Source of the DNA: Anaerolineae bacterium
GTDB taxonomy: Bacteria; Chloroflexota; Anaerolineae; 4572-78; J111
Direction of reading: 5' to 3'
Assembly: GCA_023382535.1 (NCBI GenBank)
Contig: JAHDWA010000043.1
Span: 1-64,000, forward strand
DNA: 64,000 bases
Shown here: in pieces, positions 9,216-18,800 of the stretch
How positions within the stretch are numbered: the first letter of the stretch is position 1
Layout of the letters: each line of letters starts with the position of its first letter
Notes under the pieces: generated by a model
What the model saw: only the letters and a program-made list of their open reading frames with translations
What the model was told of the DNA's origin: nothing
Databases searched by the model: none
Made by a program: the position numbers and the translations under genes

Positions 9216-10097
9216 CTATTCAGCCCGCAGCCATTCACGTGTGATGCGTGTTGGAATCATCCGTAAGGTGGTGACTAAGATTTTACCAGGCCAACTTTTT
9301 TCAAGCGCCACATAATCATTCCACATTGAGCCAAGCAAAAGCCCTGGCCCATCGTTGAGGAAGATCACTTTGGTTTTTAAATTATAGTCTTTGGCATAGG
9401 TCAGGATTTCATTGGCTACGTTAGCGTAGCCTCCAGTTCGATCATCCTCTTGTGCGCCGCCCCGGTCAGAATCGTAGCGAGCTAATCCTATTGCCAAAAT
9501 ATCTTGCTCATCTTTGTCGTAAATCACAAAATCAACCGGGCGGGTCGGATTTGGATAATCGCTAAATACCTTGCTCATGAGAATATCTTTGCCGGCTCGC
9601 TCAGGCCCTTTGATTGATAGATCTGGAAAAGTGGAACGAAACAGGGTAAAAAATTGTTCAGTGAGATCATACCCCTTCATTCCCCGACTCTTATATTCCC
9701 ACAGTACCGCGCAAAGTGCTTCATCCGGCATAGGCCGACTATTAAAAGCCGCTTGAACTTCTTGAATAGGTCTGAAGCCTTTGCCAAACCGTTCACAGAT
9801 CAATTTAGCATCTGATTTCCTTTTTAGCATTTCTACAGGTGTTCCTGGGCTGACATATTTTCTAAATGCGCGGGAAACTTGTACTCGCATCCAAGACTCT
9901 TTAATGTCAACAATCTGCATAAACAAAATTTCTGAGGATGCAGAAGATTTCAGGATTTGCCCGAACAACTCTAAAACAGGTTGGTAGAGTTTGCAAGCAT
10001 CTTCCAGAATGTCAGGATAATACTCTCCCGTAGCCAGGGTTATCCAAGTGTGTCCTTCGGCCTTGTAGTCCGCAAAAGAATCCAAAAGCTCTGCCAT
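9216..10097 (-). CDS. Putative type II restriction endonuclease
   Basis: Soluble 293-residue protein directly upstream of the DNA methyltransferase and in the same operon. It contains RPVDFVIYDKDEQDILAIG followed by ARYDSDRGGAQEDDRTGGY. The first part resembles the acidic residue of a PD-(D/E)xK nuclease core, but the expected E-x-K on the next strand reads GLAR, so the active site is unusual or misassigned. The endonuclease role rests mainly on position. The start at 10097 has AGAAGGG about 9 nt upstream; a GTG at 10139 would add 14 residues. It could instead be an accessory or specificity protein of the methyltransferase. Confidence 0.62.
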   Translation of the reverse strand: MAELLDSFADYKAEGHTWITLATGEYYPDILEDACKLYQPVLELFGQILKSSASSEILFMQIVDIKESWMRVQVSRAFRKYVSPGTPVEMLKRKSDAKLICERFGKGFRPIQEVQAAFNSRPMPDEALCAVLWEYKSRGMKGYDLTEQFFTLFRSTFPDLSIKGPERAGKDILMSKVFSDYPNPTRPVDFVIYDKDEQDILAIGLARYDSDRGGAQEDDRTGGYANVANEILTYAKDYNLKTKVIFLNDGPGLLLGSMWNDYVALEKSWPGKILVTTLRMIPTRITREWLRAE

Positions 10098-10193
10098 TGT
10101 GCAAGCCCTTCTTGTATTTTTAGGGGCGAATCTGTTCACAATTATATCACCGGGTCGGGAATAAGGGAAGGGATTGCAAATGTAAGGGAAATC

Positions 10194-10222
10194 TTCGCAT
10201 CTTTACTTGCCTGTGTTATAAT
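10194..10222 (+). promoter_or_regulatory. Promoter for DUF3048 lipoprotein gene
   Basis: Sigma70-type: TTCGCA (10194-10199), 17-nt spacer, perfect TATAAT (10217-10222). The start codon is 33 nt downstream. Confidence 0.6.
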
Positions 10223-10255
10223 AGTCGCCCGCTTTATGAGAAGTACGGAGGAGAA

Positions 10256-11626
10256 ATGCGTCGAATTTTTACCTTACCCACTGCAATCATCCTGGTCTTC
10301 CTGGCCCTGGCGGCCTGCACCAGCGCCCCCCCACCGACCGTCGTCGCCCAAAATCCGACGGCAACGGCGACGAACACTTCCACCCCGGCTCCCACCGTCT
10401 CGATCCCCACCCGGACGCCCAACCCGACGCTTGGCCCGCCGACCTCTACCCCGACACGCGTGGTCAAAACTCCCACCGCCACGCCGATTGGCGCCAAACA
10501 GACCGGCACGGCGGCGGCAGTTGAAGCACTTCCTCCTGCGGCCACTATCGCTGCCTCACCGCGCGCTACCTCGACGCCTCGGGCCTCCGCTACGCCCACC
10601 GCCTCGCCTTCCCCGACCTCGCCGCCCCCGCCGCCGACGCCGACCCCTGAGCCGACGGCCACGCCGCTGCCCACCGTTACCCACGCCGAGGGCATCAACC
10701 CGCTGACCGGACTGCCCGTGCCCGACCCCTCAGTGTTGAAGCGCCGCCCGCTGATGGTGCGGATTGGCAATGATGTCGGCGCCCGGCCCCAGCGCGGTCT
10801 CAATGAGGCCGATATGGTTTACGAGGAGATTACCGAGTGGTGGATCACCCGTTTCAGCGCCATTTATCTGTCCCAAACGCCGGAAATGGTCGGCCCTGTT
10901 CGCTCCGCCCGGCTGATTAACCTCCAACTCGCGCCGCAGTATGGGGCGGCGCTGGCTCACTCCGGCGGCTCCGACCCGGTCCGCTGGGAAATCTCGCAAG
11001 CGCCCATCACCAACCTGGACCAATACTTTAGCCCTGACCCCTACGAACATTTGCCCAACGAAGGCTGGCAGACCCGCGCCGTTTTCAAGCCACAAGTGGC
11101 CCGGACCTATCTGGTTAAAAAAGGGTGGGAAGCGGCTGTCCCCTTGCAGGGCTTTTTGTTCAGCGATACGGTCGAGGGCGGCGAGCCGGGCGAAAATATC
11201 TACATTTACTACCCGCGCAGCACATGTTTTACCGAGTGGCATTATGACGCTGCCAGCGGCAAGTACCAGCGCTGGCTCATCGGCTCGCCGCTGATGGACG
11301 CCATTGACGGCAAGCAGGTCAGCGCAGCCAACGTGATTGTCTACTTTGCCGAACACCAGGAAACGGATATTGTGGAAGACAGCAACGGGGCCACTTCCGT
11401 TCGCATCCTTGTCAACGGGCGGGGGCCGGCCTGGTTCTTCCGGGACGGCAAGCTGAACAAAGGTTTCTGGGAAACCGACGGGACGCGCACGCCCTTCTTT
11501 ACTTACGAGGACGGACGGCCCTACAGCCTGAAACCCGGCAACACCTGGGTGGAGGTGGTGCCGCCTTACTACATCATCGGCCTCAATAGCGCCGAAGAGG
11601 CCAGTTCAGGACCGTATAGAAAGTAG
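10256..11626 (+). CDS. DUF3048 (YerB-like) lipoprotein
   Basis: Predicted surface lipoprotein of 456 residues. The lipobox LALAAC gives lipidated Cys21. Residues 22-140 are a low-complexity Pro/Thr/Ala spacer. The C-terminal two thirds is the DUF3048 fold, seen in NPLTGLPVPDPSVLKRRPL, VGPVRSARL and ALAHSGGSDPV. The family (Bacillus YerB) is extracytoplasmic and of uncertain biochemical role. GGAGGAG sits 3 nt before the ATG and a good promoter lies just upstream, so this is probably a single-gene transcript. It ends at a strong bidirectional hairpin shared with the convergent glutamine synthetase operon. Confidence 0.88.
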   Translation: MRRIFTLPTAIILVFLALAACTSAPPPTVVAQNPTATATNTSTPAPTVSIPTRTPNPTLGPPTSTPTRVVKTPTATPIGAKQTGTAAAVEALPPAATIAASPRATSTPRASATPTASPSPTSPPPPPTPTPEPTATPLPTVTHAEGINPLTGLPVPDPSVLKRRPLMVRIGNDVGARPQRGLNEADMVYEEITEWWITRFSAIYLSQTPEMVGPVRSARLINLQLAPQYGAALAHSGGSDPVRWEISQAPITNLDQYFSPDPYEHLPNEGWQTRAVFKPQVARTYLVKKGWEAAVPLQGFLFSDTVEGGEPGENIYIYYPRSTCFTEWHYDAASGKYQRWLIGSPLMDAIDGKQVSAANVIVYFAEHQETDIVEDSNGATSVRILVNGRGPAWFFRDGKLNKGFWETDGTRTPFFTYEDGRPYSLKPGNTWVEVVPPYYIIGLNSAEEASSGPYRK

Positions 11627-11670
11627 ACTCATGTCATTTCGAGGCCGGAGGCCGAGAAATCCCTCTAAAG

Positions 11671-11707
11671 AAAGAGGAGTCCAAAATGCGCTTTGGACTC
11701 CTCTTTT
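11671..11707. terminator. Bidirectional terminator
   Basis: A 15-bp perfect stem (11671-11685 with 11692-11706) around a 6-nt loop. It is flanked by a T run on the plus strand and ends in A residues that read as U on the minus strand. It lies between the convergent DUF3048 gene and glnA. A nearby segment (11636-11666, CATTTCGAG...GAGAAATC) is a further small inverted repeat. Confidence 0.88.
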
Positions 11708-11733
11708 GATTCAACTTGGGTCTGGTGAGATGC

Positions 11734-13170
11734 TTACACGTCGAAGTACAGGTAAAACTCGTGGGGATGCGGGCGCAGCCGGACCGGGTCAATTTCTTCG
11801 GCGCGTTTATAGTTGATGTAGGCTTCAATCAAATCCGGGGTAAAGACGTCGCCTTTCAGCAGGAATTCGTGGTCGGCTTCCAGGGCGTCCAACACGTCCG
11901 ACAGGGAGCCGGGGGTGTTGGTGATCTTGGCCGCTTCTTCCGCCGGCAGGTCGTACAGGTCCTTGTCAATCGGCGCGCCGGGGTCAATCTGGTTTTGAAC
12001 GCCATCAAGACCGGCCATCAGCAGGGCGGCAAAGCAGAGGTAGGGGTTGCAGCTTGGGTCGGGCGCGCGGAACTCGATGCGCTTGGCCTTGGGGCTGGAG
12101 AAGTACATTGGAATGCGGCAGATGGCCGAGCGGTTGCGCTGGGAGTAAACCAGGTTGATCGGTGCTTCGTAGCCGGGGACCAGGCGGCGGTAGGAGTTGG
12201 TGGTCGGCGCGGCAAAGGCCAGCAAAGCCGAGGCATGCTTGAGCAGCCCGCCGATGTAGTACAGCGCAGTCTGGGAGAGCTGGGCGTAGCCGGCCTCGTC
12301 GAACATGATGGTCTGCCCGTTCTTCCACAAGCTCTGGTGGGTATGCATCCCAGAGCCGTTATCGCCGAAAAGGGGCTTGGGCATAAAGGTAGCGGTCATG
12401 CCGTGCTGGCGGGCCACATTCTTGACAATGTATTTATACATCATCAGGCTGTCGGCCATATGGGTCAGCGGGGAGAAGCGCAGGTCAATTTCGCACTGCC
12501 CGGCGGTGCCGACTTCATGGTGATGCACCTCGACCTCGATCCCGGTGGATTCCATGGCCAGGACCATTTTGCTGCGCAGGTCTTGCAGGGTGTCGGTGGG
12601 AGGCGCGGGGAAGTAGCCGCGCTTGGGCGGAATCTGACCGCCCAAATTGGGGCCGAGTTTGCTCAATTCAGCACCGCTGTTCCACCAGCCTTCGGCGCTG
12701 TCCAGGAAGTAAAAGCTGGAGTTGGCGCCGCCGCCGTAGCGCACGCTGTCGAAGACAAAGAACTCGGCTTCGGGACCAAAGAAGCTGGTGTCGGCAATGC
12801 CGGTCTGCTTGAGGTAAGCTTCAGCTTTTTTGGCCACATTGCGCGGGTCGCGCGAGTAAGCCTGGCGGGTAATGGGGTCAAACACATCACAAATGATGAC
12901 CAGGGTCGGCACTTCGAAGATAGGATCAACAAAGGCCGTGGTCGCATCCGGGATGAGCAGCATGTCTGACTCCTCAATGGTCTGAAAGCCCCGGATCGAG
13001 GAGCCGTCGAAGCCGATGCCGTCTTCAAACAAATCCGGGCCGACTTCTTTGGTAGACACGCTAAAGTGCTGCCACACGCCAAACAAGTCAACAAAGCGCA
13101 GGTCCACCATTTTGATGTCATTTTTGCCGATGAACTCCAGCGCTTCTCTGGGGGTACTGATTGAACTCAT
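11734..13170 (-). CDS. glnA: Glutamine synthetase, type I
   Basis: ATP-dependent glutamate + NH3 to glutamine, a cytosolic dodecamer in this family; 478 residues. Signatures: substrate motif [13 protein letters not shown]-site [14 protein letters not shown], and NRSAICRIP. Tyr406 in [11 protein letters not shown] matches the tyrosine adenylylated in GSI-beta enzymes, so control by GlnE-type adenylylation is possible (no glnE is in the window). A perfect AGGAGG lies 8 nt before the ATG. It is the last gene of the nitrogen cluster, 80 nt after the type III enzyme, with a 33-nt palindrome between them, and is closed by the terminator at 11671-11707. Confidence 0.97.
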   Translation of the reverse strand: MSSISTPREALEFIGKNDIKMVDLRFVDLFGVWQHFSVSTKEVGPDLFEDGIGFDGSSIRGFQTIEESDMLLIPDATTAFVDPIFEVPTLVIICDVFDPITRQAYSRDPRNVAKKAEAYLKQTGIADTSFFGPEAEFFVFDSVRYGGGANSSFYFLDSAEGWWNSGAELSKLGPNLGGQIPPKRGYFPAPPTDTLQDLRSKMVLAMESTGIEVEVHHHEVGTAGQCEIDLRFSPLTHMADSLMMYKYIVKNVARQHGMTATFMPKPLFGDNGSGMHTHQSLWKNGQTIMFDEAGYAQLSQTALYYIGGLLKHASALLAFAAPTTNSYRRLVPGYEAPINLVYSQRNRSAICRIPMYFSSPKAKRIEFRAPDPSCNPYLCFAALLMAGLDGVQNQIDPGAPIDKDLYDLPAEEAAKITNTPGSLSDVLDALEADHEFLLKGDVFTPDLIEAYINYKRAEEIDPVRLRPHPHEFYLYFDV

Positions 13171-13207
13171 TTTTTGATCCTCCTGACCGTACGATAAATT
13201 TTGTTAA

Positions 13208-13240
13208 AGACCCTAAAGGTCTGCAAGACCTTTAGGGTCT
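13208..13240. repeat. 33-nt palindrome, copy 2
   Basis: 15-nt arms and a 3-nt loop, reading AGACC, arm CTAA, core AGGTCTGCAAGACCT, arm TTAG, GGTCT. It lies between glnN and glnA and could act as a processing or attenuation hairpin in the transcript. Confidence 0.9.
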
Positions 13241-13250
13241 GAAAGAACAA

Positions 13251-15437
13251 TTACTTGATAAACAACATTTCCTGGTAGGTCGGCAAAGCCCACAGATCAT
13301 CGGCGACCATGCCTTCCAGGGCATCGGCGTACTGGCGGACACTCGCCATGGCCGGCAAAACCTCATCACGGAAGTGTTTGGCTTCGGCCAGCAGGCTGTC
13401 GCTGCCGTTGTGGCCCACCGCCCGTTCCAGGTCGGCGATGCTGTCTTGCAGGCACTTGACCAGGTCGGTCATTTTGTCCAGGGTATCGGTGTCAAAGGTA
13501 TAGCCGACGGCTTTGAGGTTGGCGCAGGTGGCGGCCAGCTCCCCTTGATAGCGGATCGCCGCCGGGAAAATCTTGGTTTTGGCGATTTCGATCATCAACA
13601 GCCCTTCGACATTGATGGCCTTGCAATACTGCTCCAGGTAGATGTCGCGGCGGCTTTCCAGTTCGCGCCGGGAGAGCACGTTGTATTTCTCAAACAGGGC
13701 CACCACCTCATCGCTGCCAATGACCGGCAGCGCATCCACCGATGTTTTGAGGTTGGGCAGGCCGCGCGCTTCCGCTTCCTGGTGCCAGGCTTCCGAGTAA
13801 TTGTCGCCGTTGAAGATGATGGCGTGGTGTTCTTTGATAATCTGGCTGAGAATTTCCTGCACTGCTTCGTTAAACTTTTCGGGCGAGCCTTTGGTGGCTT
13901 TTTCCAGGTAAGTGGCAATGTAATCCAGCGATTCGGCCACGATGGTATTGAGCGCCACCAGCGGCCCGGCCAGCGACTGGCCGGAAGCTACTGCCCGGTA
14001 TTCAAATTTGTTGCCGGTAAAGGCAAAGGGGCTGGTGCGGTTGCGGTCGCCGGCGTCTTTGGGCAGGTGCGGTAAGGTGTCAACCCCGACGGTCAATGTA
14101 CCTTTAGCTTTGGAGGACCTGGCGCCGCCATTGGCTTTGATCTGCTCAAAGACATCGGTCAATTGATCGCCCAGGAAAATGGAGATGATGGCTGGCGGTG
14201 CCTCATTGGCCCCCAGGCGGTGGTCGTTGCTGGCCGAGGCCACCACGGCCCGCAGCAAGGCACCGTACTTGTGGACCGCGCGAATGACCGCCGCGCAGAA
14301 GACCAGGAATTGAGCGTTGTCATGGGGCGTGTCGCCCGGATCGAGCAGGTTGCCCTGGGTGCTGTTGCCCAGCGACCAGTTGAGGTGCTTGCCCGAGCCG
14401 TTGACCCCGGCGAACGGTTTCTCATGCAGCAAACATTCCATGCCATACTTCTGGGCCACCCGTTTGAGGGTAATCATAATTAACTGCTGGTGATCGGTGG
14501 CGACGTTGGCGTTTTCAAAAACCGGGGCAATTTCGTACTGGGCCGGGGCGACTTCGTTATGGCGCGTTTTGACCGGCACGCCCAGCTTGTACAGTTCCCG
14601 CTCGGTTTCGAGCATACAGGCCAGCACCCGCTCCGGGATGGCCCCGAAATAGTGGTCTTCCAACTCCTGGCCGCGCGGCGGTTTGGCTCCGAAGAGGGTC
14701 CGGCCGGCGTTGAGCAAATCGGGCCGGGCGAAGAAGAAGTTGCGGTCAATCAGGAAGTACTCCTGCTCAGGGCCGGCCGTAGCCGAGACTTTAGTGATGT
14801 CGGTGTGGCCAAAGAGCTTGAGAATCCGCTGCGCCTGGGCATCCAGGGCTTGCATGGAACGCAGCACCGGCGTTTTCTTGTCCAGCGCTTCGCCGGTCCA
14901 GGAGACAAAAGCGGTGGGAATGCACAAGGTGGTGCCGTTGGGGTTTTCCAGAATGTAGGCCGGGCTGGTAACATCCCAGGCGGTATAACCGCGCGCCTCA
15001 AAGGTGTTGCGGATGCCCCCGGAGGGGAAGCTGGAAGCGTCCGGCTCGCCCTGGATGAGCTGCTTGCCGCTGAATTCGGCCATGGCCCCACCGTTGCCAT
15101 CAGGCTCCAAAAAGCTGTCGTGCTTTTCGGCGGTCAGACCGGTGAGGGGATAAAAGACGTGGGCGTAGTGGGTCGCGCCTTTGGCAATGGCCCAATCTTT
15201 CATCGCCGCTGCAACCGCATCGGCCACCGAAACATCGAGCGTTTCGCCGTTTTCAATCGTCTTCTTTAAGGATTTGAAAACGGCTTTGGGCAGCCGTTCT
15301 TTCATGACCGCCATACTGAAGACATTGGACCCAAATAGTTCGCCGGTCGTGATTTCGGCAAAGTTCAGGGACGCGCCGTTCGGTTTGTAGTTGGTCACAG
15401 CCGCAATGGCTTGCAACCGGCTTAAATTTCCACTCAT
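13251..15437 (-). CDS. glnN: Glutamine synthetase, type III
   Basis: Second glutamine synthetase of the cluster, about 728 residues, the length typical of the hexamer-ring GSIII family and unlike the 450-480 of GSI. Motifs: [29 protein letters not shown] (ATP site), [16 protein letters not shown] and [18 protein letters not shown]. The chosen start, ATG 15437 (MSGNLSR), follows AGGAG at a rather long 14 nt; the frame is open 28 codons further upstream but these look non-coding. GSIII often serves nitrogen-limited growth in bacteria. An extended hairpin lies in the 121-nt gap after the P-II gene. Confidence 0.95.
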   Translation of the reverse strand: MSGNLSRLQAIAAVTNYKPNGASLNFAEITTGELFGSNVFSMAVMKERLPKAVFKSLKKTIENGETLDVSVADAVAAAMKDWAIAKGATHYAHVFYPLTGLTAEKHDSFLEPDGNGGAMAEFSGKQLIQGEPDASSFPSGGIRNTFEARGYTAWDVTSPAYILENPNGTTLCIPTAFVSWTGEALDKKTPVLRSMQALDAQAQRILKLFGHTDITKVSATAGPEQEYFLIDRNFFFARPDLLNAGRTLFGAKPPRGQELEDHYFGAIPERVLACMLETERELYKLGVPVKTRHNEVAPAQYEIAPVFENANVATDHQQLIMITLKRVAQKYGMECLLHEKPFAGVNGSGKHLNWSLGNSTQGNLLDPGDTPHDNAQFLVFCAAVIRAVHKYGALLRAVVASASNDHRLGANEAPPAIISIFLGDQLTDVFEQIKANGGARSSKAKGTLTVGVDTLPHLPKDAGDRNRTSPFAFTGNKFEYRAVASGQSLAGPLVALNTIVAESLDYIATYLEKATKGSPEKFNEAVQEILSQIIKEHHAIIFNGDNYSEAWHQEAEARGLPNLKTSVDALPVIGSDEVVALFEKYNVLSRRELESRRDIYLEQYCKAINVEGLLMIEIAKTKIFPAAIRYQGELAATCANLKAVGYTFDTDTLDKMTDLVKCLQDSIADLERAVGHNGSDSLLAEAKHFRDEVLPAMASVRQYADALEGMVADDLWALPTYQEMLFIK

Positions 15438-15558
15438 TGTTGTACTTGATGCTCCTAATTCTTTAATAATAAATTTTTTTGACTTTAAGCAAGCATAAGC
15501 TGAGATGCGCTCAGAGAGCACAGCCCAGCTTAGACATGGTTAGACTAATGGATTGGTT

Positions 15559-15945
15559 CTATTTGACCGACACAGCCTGCCTTGTATCAATATCACCTTC
15601 GTAGGTCAAGGCTTCGCGGCCGCGCTCACCGGTGCGGATACGGATCACATCCTCGACCGGGTAGACAAAGATGAGGCCATCCCCCTGCTGCCCGGTGCGA
15701 GCCGCTTTGCAGATGGTGTCAATGGTCTTATCCACATTGTGATCGCTGAGCACAATGTTGAGTTGGTAGCGGGGCAGCATATCCACTTTATAGGTGCTGG
15801 TGCGCCAGGCCAGGGTAATGCCACCCTGCCGGCCATGCCCATGTACTTCAAACACATTCATCCCCACAATGCCGATGTCGTAGAGAGCTTTTTTTACATC
15901 TTCGAGTTTTTCTTCGCGAATGAACGCTTCGATTTTTTTGGTCAT
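15559..15945 (-). CDS. P-II nitrogen regulatory protein
   Basis: P-II signal protein of 128 residues, slightly longer than the usual 112. It forms trimers that sense 2-oxoglutarate and ATP/ADP and bind partners such as Amt channels. The T-loop region reads GHGRQGGITLAWRTSTYKVDMLPR: Tyr52 occupies the place of the uridylylated Tyr51, while the usual K after GRQ is G. The B-loop GDGLIFVYPVEDVIRIRTGE is intact. AGGAGG precedes the ATG. Being directly downstream of an amt gene, it is best viewed as a GlnK-type regulator of that channel (inference). Confidence 0.95.
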   Translation of the reverse strand: MTKKIEAFIREEKLEDVKKALYDIGIVGMNVFEVHGHGRQGGITLAWRTSTYKVDMLPRYQLNIVLSDHNVDKTIDTICKAARTGQQGDGLIFVYPVEDVIRIRTGERGREALTYEGDIDTRQAVSVK

Positions 15946-16044
15946 TGTTTACCTCCTGAGAAAAAAGTAATCAGTCGTCAGTAGCCAGAAAGTCATTTTT
16001 ACCCTCGGTACGGAAATTTTATGACTCTGCTACCCGCTACCTGC

Positions 16045-17517
16045 TTATTTGCCGCCTGCTGAGTACATACTGCGCAGATTGGGATGTGCGCCTTCCCAGT
16101 AACCCTTCGCCCCCATTTCGGGGATGTCCAGCCCGATAACCTCGGCCGAAGGCTCGCTGCGCAGAACGCCGAAGCGGTTCAGGATCACAAAGAAGACATA
16201 GGAGGTAACAAAAACGACGACGGCGATGGAGCCTGCCTCGAGCAACTGGGCAATCAACTGCCCCGCCCCGCCGCCGTAAAGCAACCCGGTCACAGCCTGA
16301 TCCATGCCATTCCAGGCGGTGGTGTCGGGGTTGCCGCTGGCAAACAGGCCGACGGCGATAACGCCCCAGAGACCATTAAAAAAGTGGACCGGTACCGCGC
16401 CCACCGGATCGTCAATTTTGGCTTTTTCCAGCCACTCTGCGGCCAGACAGACAATCACTCCGCCGATCAAGCCAATGACTACCGCCGCCCACGGCTCGAT
16501 GAAAGCGCAAGGGGCCGTGACAGCCACCAGCCCGGCCAGGACGCCGTTAACCGACATGGAAGGATCGGGCTTTTTGCCGGGGCCAAAGAACCACATATAG
16601 ACCATGGCACTGATCCCACCCGCTGCGCCGGCCAGCAGGGTATTGACGGCGGCCAGGGAAACCAGATTGATGAAAGCCCCCTGAATACCGAGGGCCGAGC
16701 CGGGGTTGAACCCAAACCAGCCAAAGAACAGGATGATGGTACCCAATACACCCATCGGGATGTTGTGGCCGGGAATAGCGTTGGGGCTGCCGTCATCGTT
16801 AAAACGACCCAGGCGTGGTCCCAGAACCATCGCCACCGCCAACCCAACGGCCCCCCCAGTGGTATGCACTACGCCGGAACCGGCAAAGTCAACCGCGCCG
16901 TTGCCCAGCCCCAACGTGCGGCCCAGGTTAGCCAGCCAGCCGCCGCCCCAGACCCAGTTACCGACGAGCGGGTAAATGAACATGCTGACCCAAAAGCCCA
17001 TCAACACAAAGCCGAAGAACTTAAGGCGCTCGGCCCCGGAGCCGGTGGGAATAGTCGCTGCCGTGTCCATAAAGACCATCTGGAACAGGAAGAAGGCAAA
17101 AATTCCGGCGGCGCTTAACTGAATGCCCTGTAAAAAGAAGCCCGACAGGCCGATGATGCCCCATTGGTCGGCAAAGCGCAGGCCGGTGGTCAGGCTGTCG
17201 CCCCAGGCGCCTAGCGTAATCGGCGAGAAGGCCCAGGTGGCTGAAGCCTGGGTGGTACTGATGGCCGTTTCGGGGTAGGTGAAGTTAACCGCCCCAAATT
17301 GAAAGGCAAAACCACAAATCCAGTAGCCGATGGCCCCGATGCAGAAGACCATCATGTTCATCATCATGGTGTGGGCCACATTCTTGGCCCGGGTGAAACC
17401 GCATTCGACCAGGGCGAAGCCGGCCTGCATAAAGAACACCAGGAAGCCGGCAATCAAAACCCACAGAATATTAGCCGAAACCGTTAAACTAGCAACATTA
17501 GATTGTAGCTCTTCCAT
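16045..17517 (-). CDS. amt: Ammonium transporter (Amt), second copy
   Basis: Inner-membrane ammonium channel of 490 residues with about 11 membrane helices and no long signal peptide. The conserved twin-His region is present: GSGVVHTTGGAVGL and VHFFNGLWG. CGFTRAKNVAHT is the typical first-third motif. It precedes the P-II gene by 99 nt, the classic amtB-glnK arrangement in reverse order of writing. AGGAG lies about 16 nt before the ATG, longer than ideal. The gap upstream (17518-17728) holds several stable hairpins. Confidence 0.95.
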   Translation of the reverse strand: MEELQSNVASLTVSANILWVLIAGFLVFFMQAGFALVECGFTRAKNVAHTMMMNMMVFCIGAIGYWICGFAFQFGAVNFTYPETAISTTQASATWAFSPITLGAWGDSLTTGLRFADQWGIIGLSGFFLQGIQLSAAGIFAFFLFQMVFMDTAATIPTGSGAERLKFFGFVLMGFWVSMFIYPLVGNWVWGGGWLANLGRTLGLGNGAVDFAGSGVVHTTGGAVGLAVAMVLGPRLGRFNDDGSPNAIPGHNIPMGVLGTIILFFGWFGFNPGSALGIQGAFINLVSLAAVNTLLAGAAGGISAMVYMWFFGPGKKPDPSMSVNGVLAGLVAVTAPCAFIEPWAAVVIGLIGGVIVCLAAEWLEKAKIDDPVGAVPVHFFNGLWGVIAVGLFASGNPDTTAWNGMDQAVTGLLYGGGAGQLIAQLLEAGSIAVVVFVTSYVFFVILNRFGVLRSEPSAEVIGLDIPEMGAKGYWEGAHPNLRSMYSAGGK

Positions 17518-17728
17518 AAGAGGTATCTTTTATCTCCTTTTTTAACCTCGCACAAATTTGAACTGCGTGCGACCCTGGGCAACTATCGCCCTACCCGTCA
17601 CCTCTGACGGGGCAGCAGCGGCCCGACTGCTGCTATGCAAGCAAGAGATTCGCTTGCTATTAACTTAATTTTACGTGGCCTAAGATTTCAATCTTTTGGA
17701 AATCACCTCCTTGCCTGATCACAAGCTG
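17518..17728 (-). other. Structured leader before second amt
   Basis: On the minus strand this gap can form successive hairpins: GCAAG/CTTGC, GCAGCAG/CTGCTGC, CCCGTCA-GAGG-TGACGGG and TCGCAC/GTGCGA. A degenerate AAGATTTCAATCTT palindrome (17679-17699) also lies here. No U tract follows, so this is not a simple terminator. It does not match riboswitch consensus sequences known to me. Confidence 0.5.
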
Positions 17729-18706
17729 CTAATTTTCGATACGGATCGAAGTTGGGTTGGCGATTAGACCACGGCGCACCAGATCTTGAATCGCATGATC
17801 AGCCAGGTCCGTCTCATTCCGGCCCAAGAAAAGGCTGTAACGATCCTCACCCTGCCGGTGTTCAACAGCCACTACGAACTTGCCGTTACGATACATATCC
17901 AGTTTGACTTTACCCAGCTTCGCATCGTCATACACCAGTTTGGCCGGGTGAGCCTGAAGGGTAGTCTTGATAGTTTGCCAGTAATCCGGCAAAAGGCGAT
18001 CTAGCCGTAGGTTGTAGGTATCTTTCAGCCGTTTATCGGCGATGAGCGCCTGGGCTACCTGAGATTGGAGCAGGAGAGCTTCGCGCCCATTATTCATATC
18101 CACCTCGCGGCGGCCGCTGGCGGCGTAGGTATAAATGCTGTCGCCGCTGCTGGAGATAAAGACCGGCGCCCAAAATTCATTCTCGTCATCGCTCATGGGC
18201 CGCTTTTTAAGATAAAAGATGGGTCGTACCAGAGCCAGCGACTTGCGGCTTACCCCACGCACGTGGAGTTTTTCACTCTTACCGGGCACACCCAATTCGC
18301 CAATGAGGTGCAGATAGTCACTGAGATAATCACGCACTTTGGCCAATTCAACATGCCGAAAGGCGGGTCCACCGGGCGTGGTTGCCAGGACTTCATCGCC
18401 CACCGTATAAACCGGATACATTTGGTGCGACCGCCGGGCAATAAAGACGTATGTGGGCAGACGGGCCACATTGACCAGACCAGACATTAACTTTGAAACT
18501 AAGGTAACTACTTCGTCGGGTTGCCGGCCCTCGGCCCGAAAGCCGCATACTTCAGCATTGTATAAAGTTCGACCATTGCCATGAATATGCATGGGCACGT
18601 CGAAAACACTGCCGCTGTCAATGGTCAAAGTGTCAATTTCAACGTGAATCAGATAGGGTATATCCTTGCTCTCAATACTAGCATTAGGTTCAAGAGAAAT
18701 TTTCAT
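17729..18706 (-). CDS. Uncharacterised protein between two amt genes
   Basis: Soluble protein of 325 residues that I do not recognise. The start at 18706 is fixed by AGGAG 6 nt upstream (MKISLEPNASIES). Visible features: an N-terminal beta-rich part (PYLIHVEIDTLTIDSG, VPMHIHGNGRTLYNAEVCGF), a helical middle, YLKKRPMSDDENEFWAPVFI, and a C-terminal segment with alternating charged strands (KLDMYRNGKFVVAVEHRQGED). No signal peptide or membrane helix. It sits 94 nt after one amt and 211 nt before the other, so it is almost certainly co-transcribed with nitrogen-uptake genes. Confidence 0.7.
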   Translation of the reverse strand: MKISLEPNASIESKDIPYLIHVEIDTLTIDSGSVFDVPMHIHGNGRTLYNAEVCGFRAEGRQPDEVVTLVSKLMSGLVNVARLPTYVFIARRSHQMYPVYTVGDEVLATTPGGPAFRHVELAKVRDYLSDYLHLIGELGVPGKSEKLHVRGVSRKSLALVRPIFYLKKRPMSDDENEFWAPVFISSSGDSIYTYAASGRREVDMNNGREALLLQSQVAQALIADKRLKDTYNLRLDRLLPDYWQTIKTTLQAHPAKLVYDDAKLGKVKLDMYRNGKFVVAVEHRQGEDRYSLFLGRNETDLADHAIQDLVRRGLIANPTSIRIEN

Positions 18707-18800
18707 AAAAAGCTCCTGGCTTAACTTCTGATGCAAAGGCCGGTTCCGGCTGAGCGAGACAGCTCTAGCCCACTCAGCCGGTGCTATTCATTAAACTGGC

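Noticed and set aside
11716..12969. Open frame of 417 codons antisense to glnA
   Set aside because: Mirror of the codon bias of glnA on the other strand; no motif, and glnA is certain.
17518..17728. Riboswitch (glutamine type) in the leader of the second amt
   Set aside because: Several hairpins are present but the glnA-RNA consensus was not found and there is no terminator.
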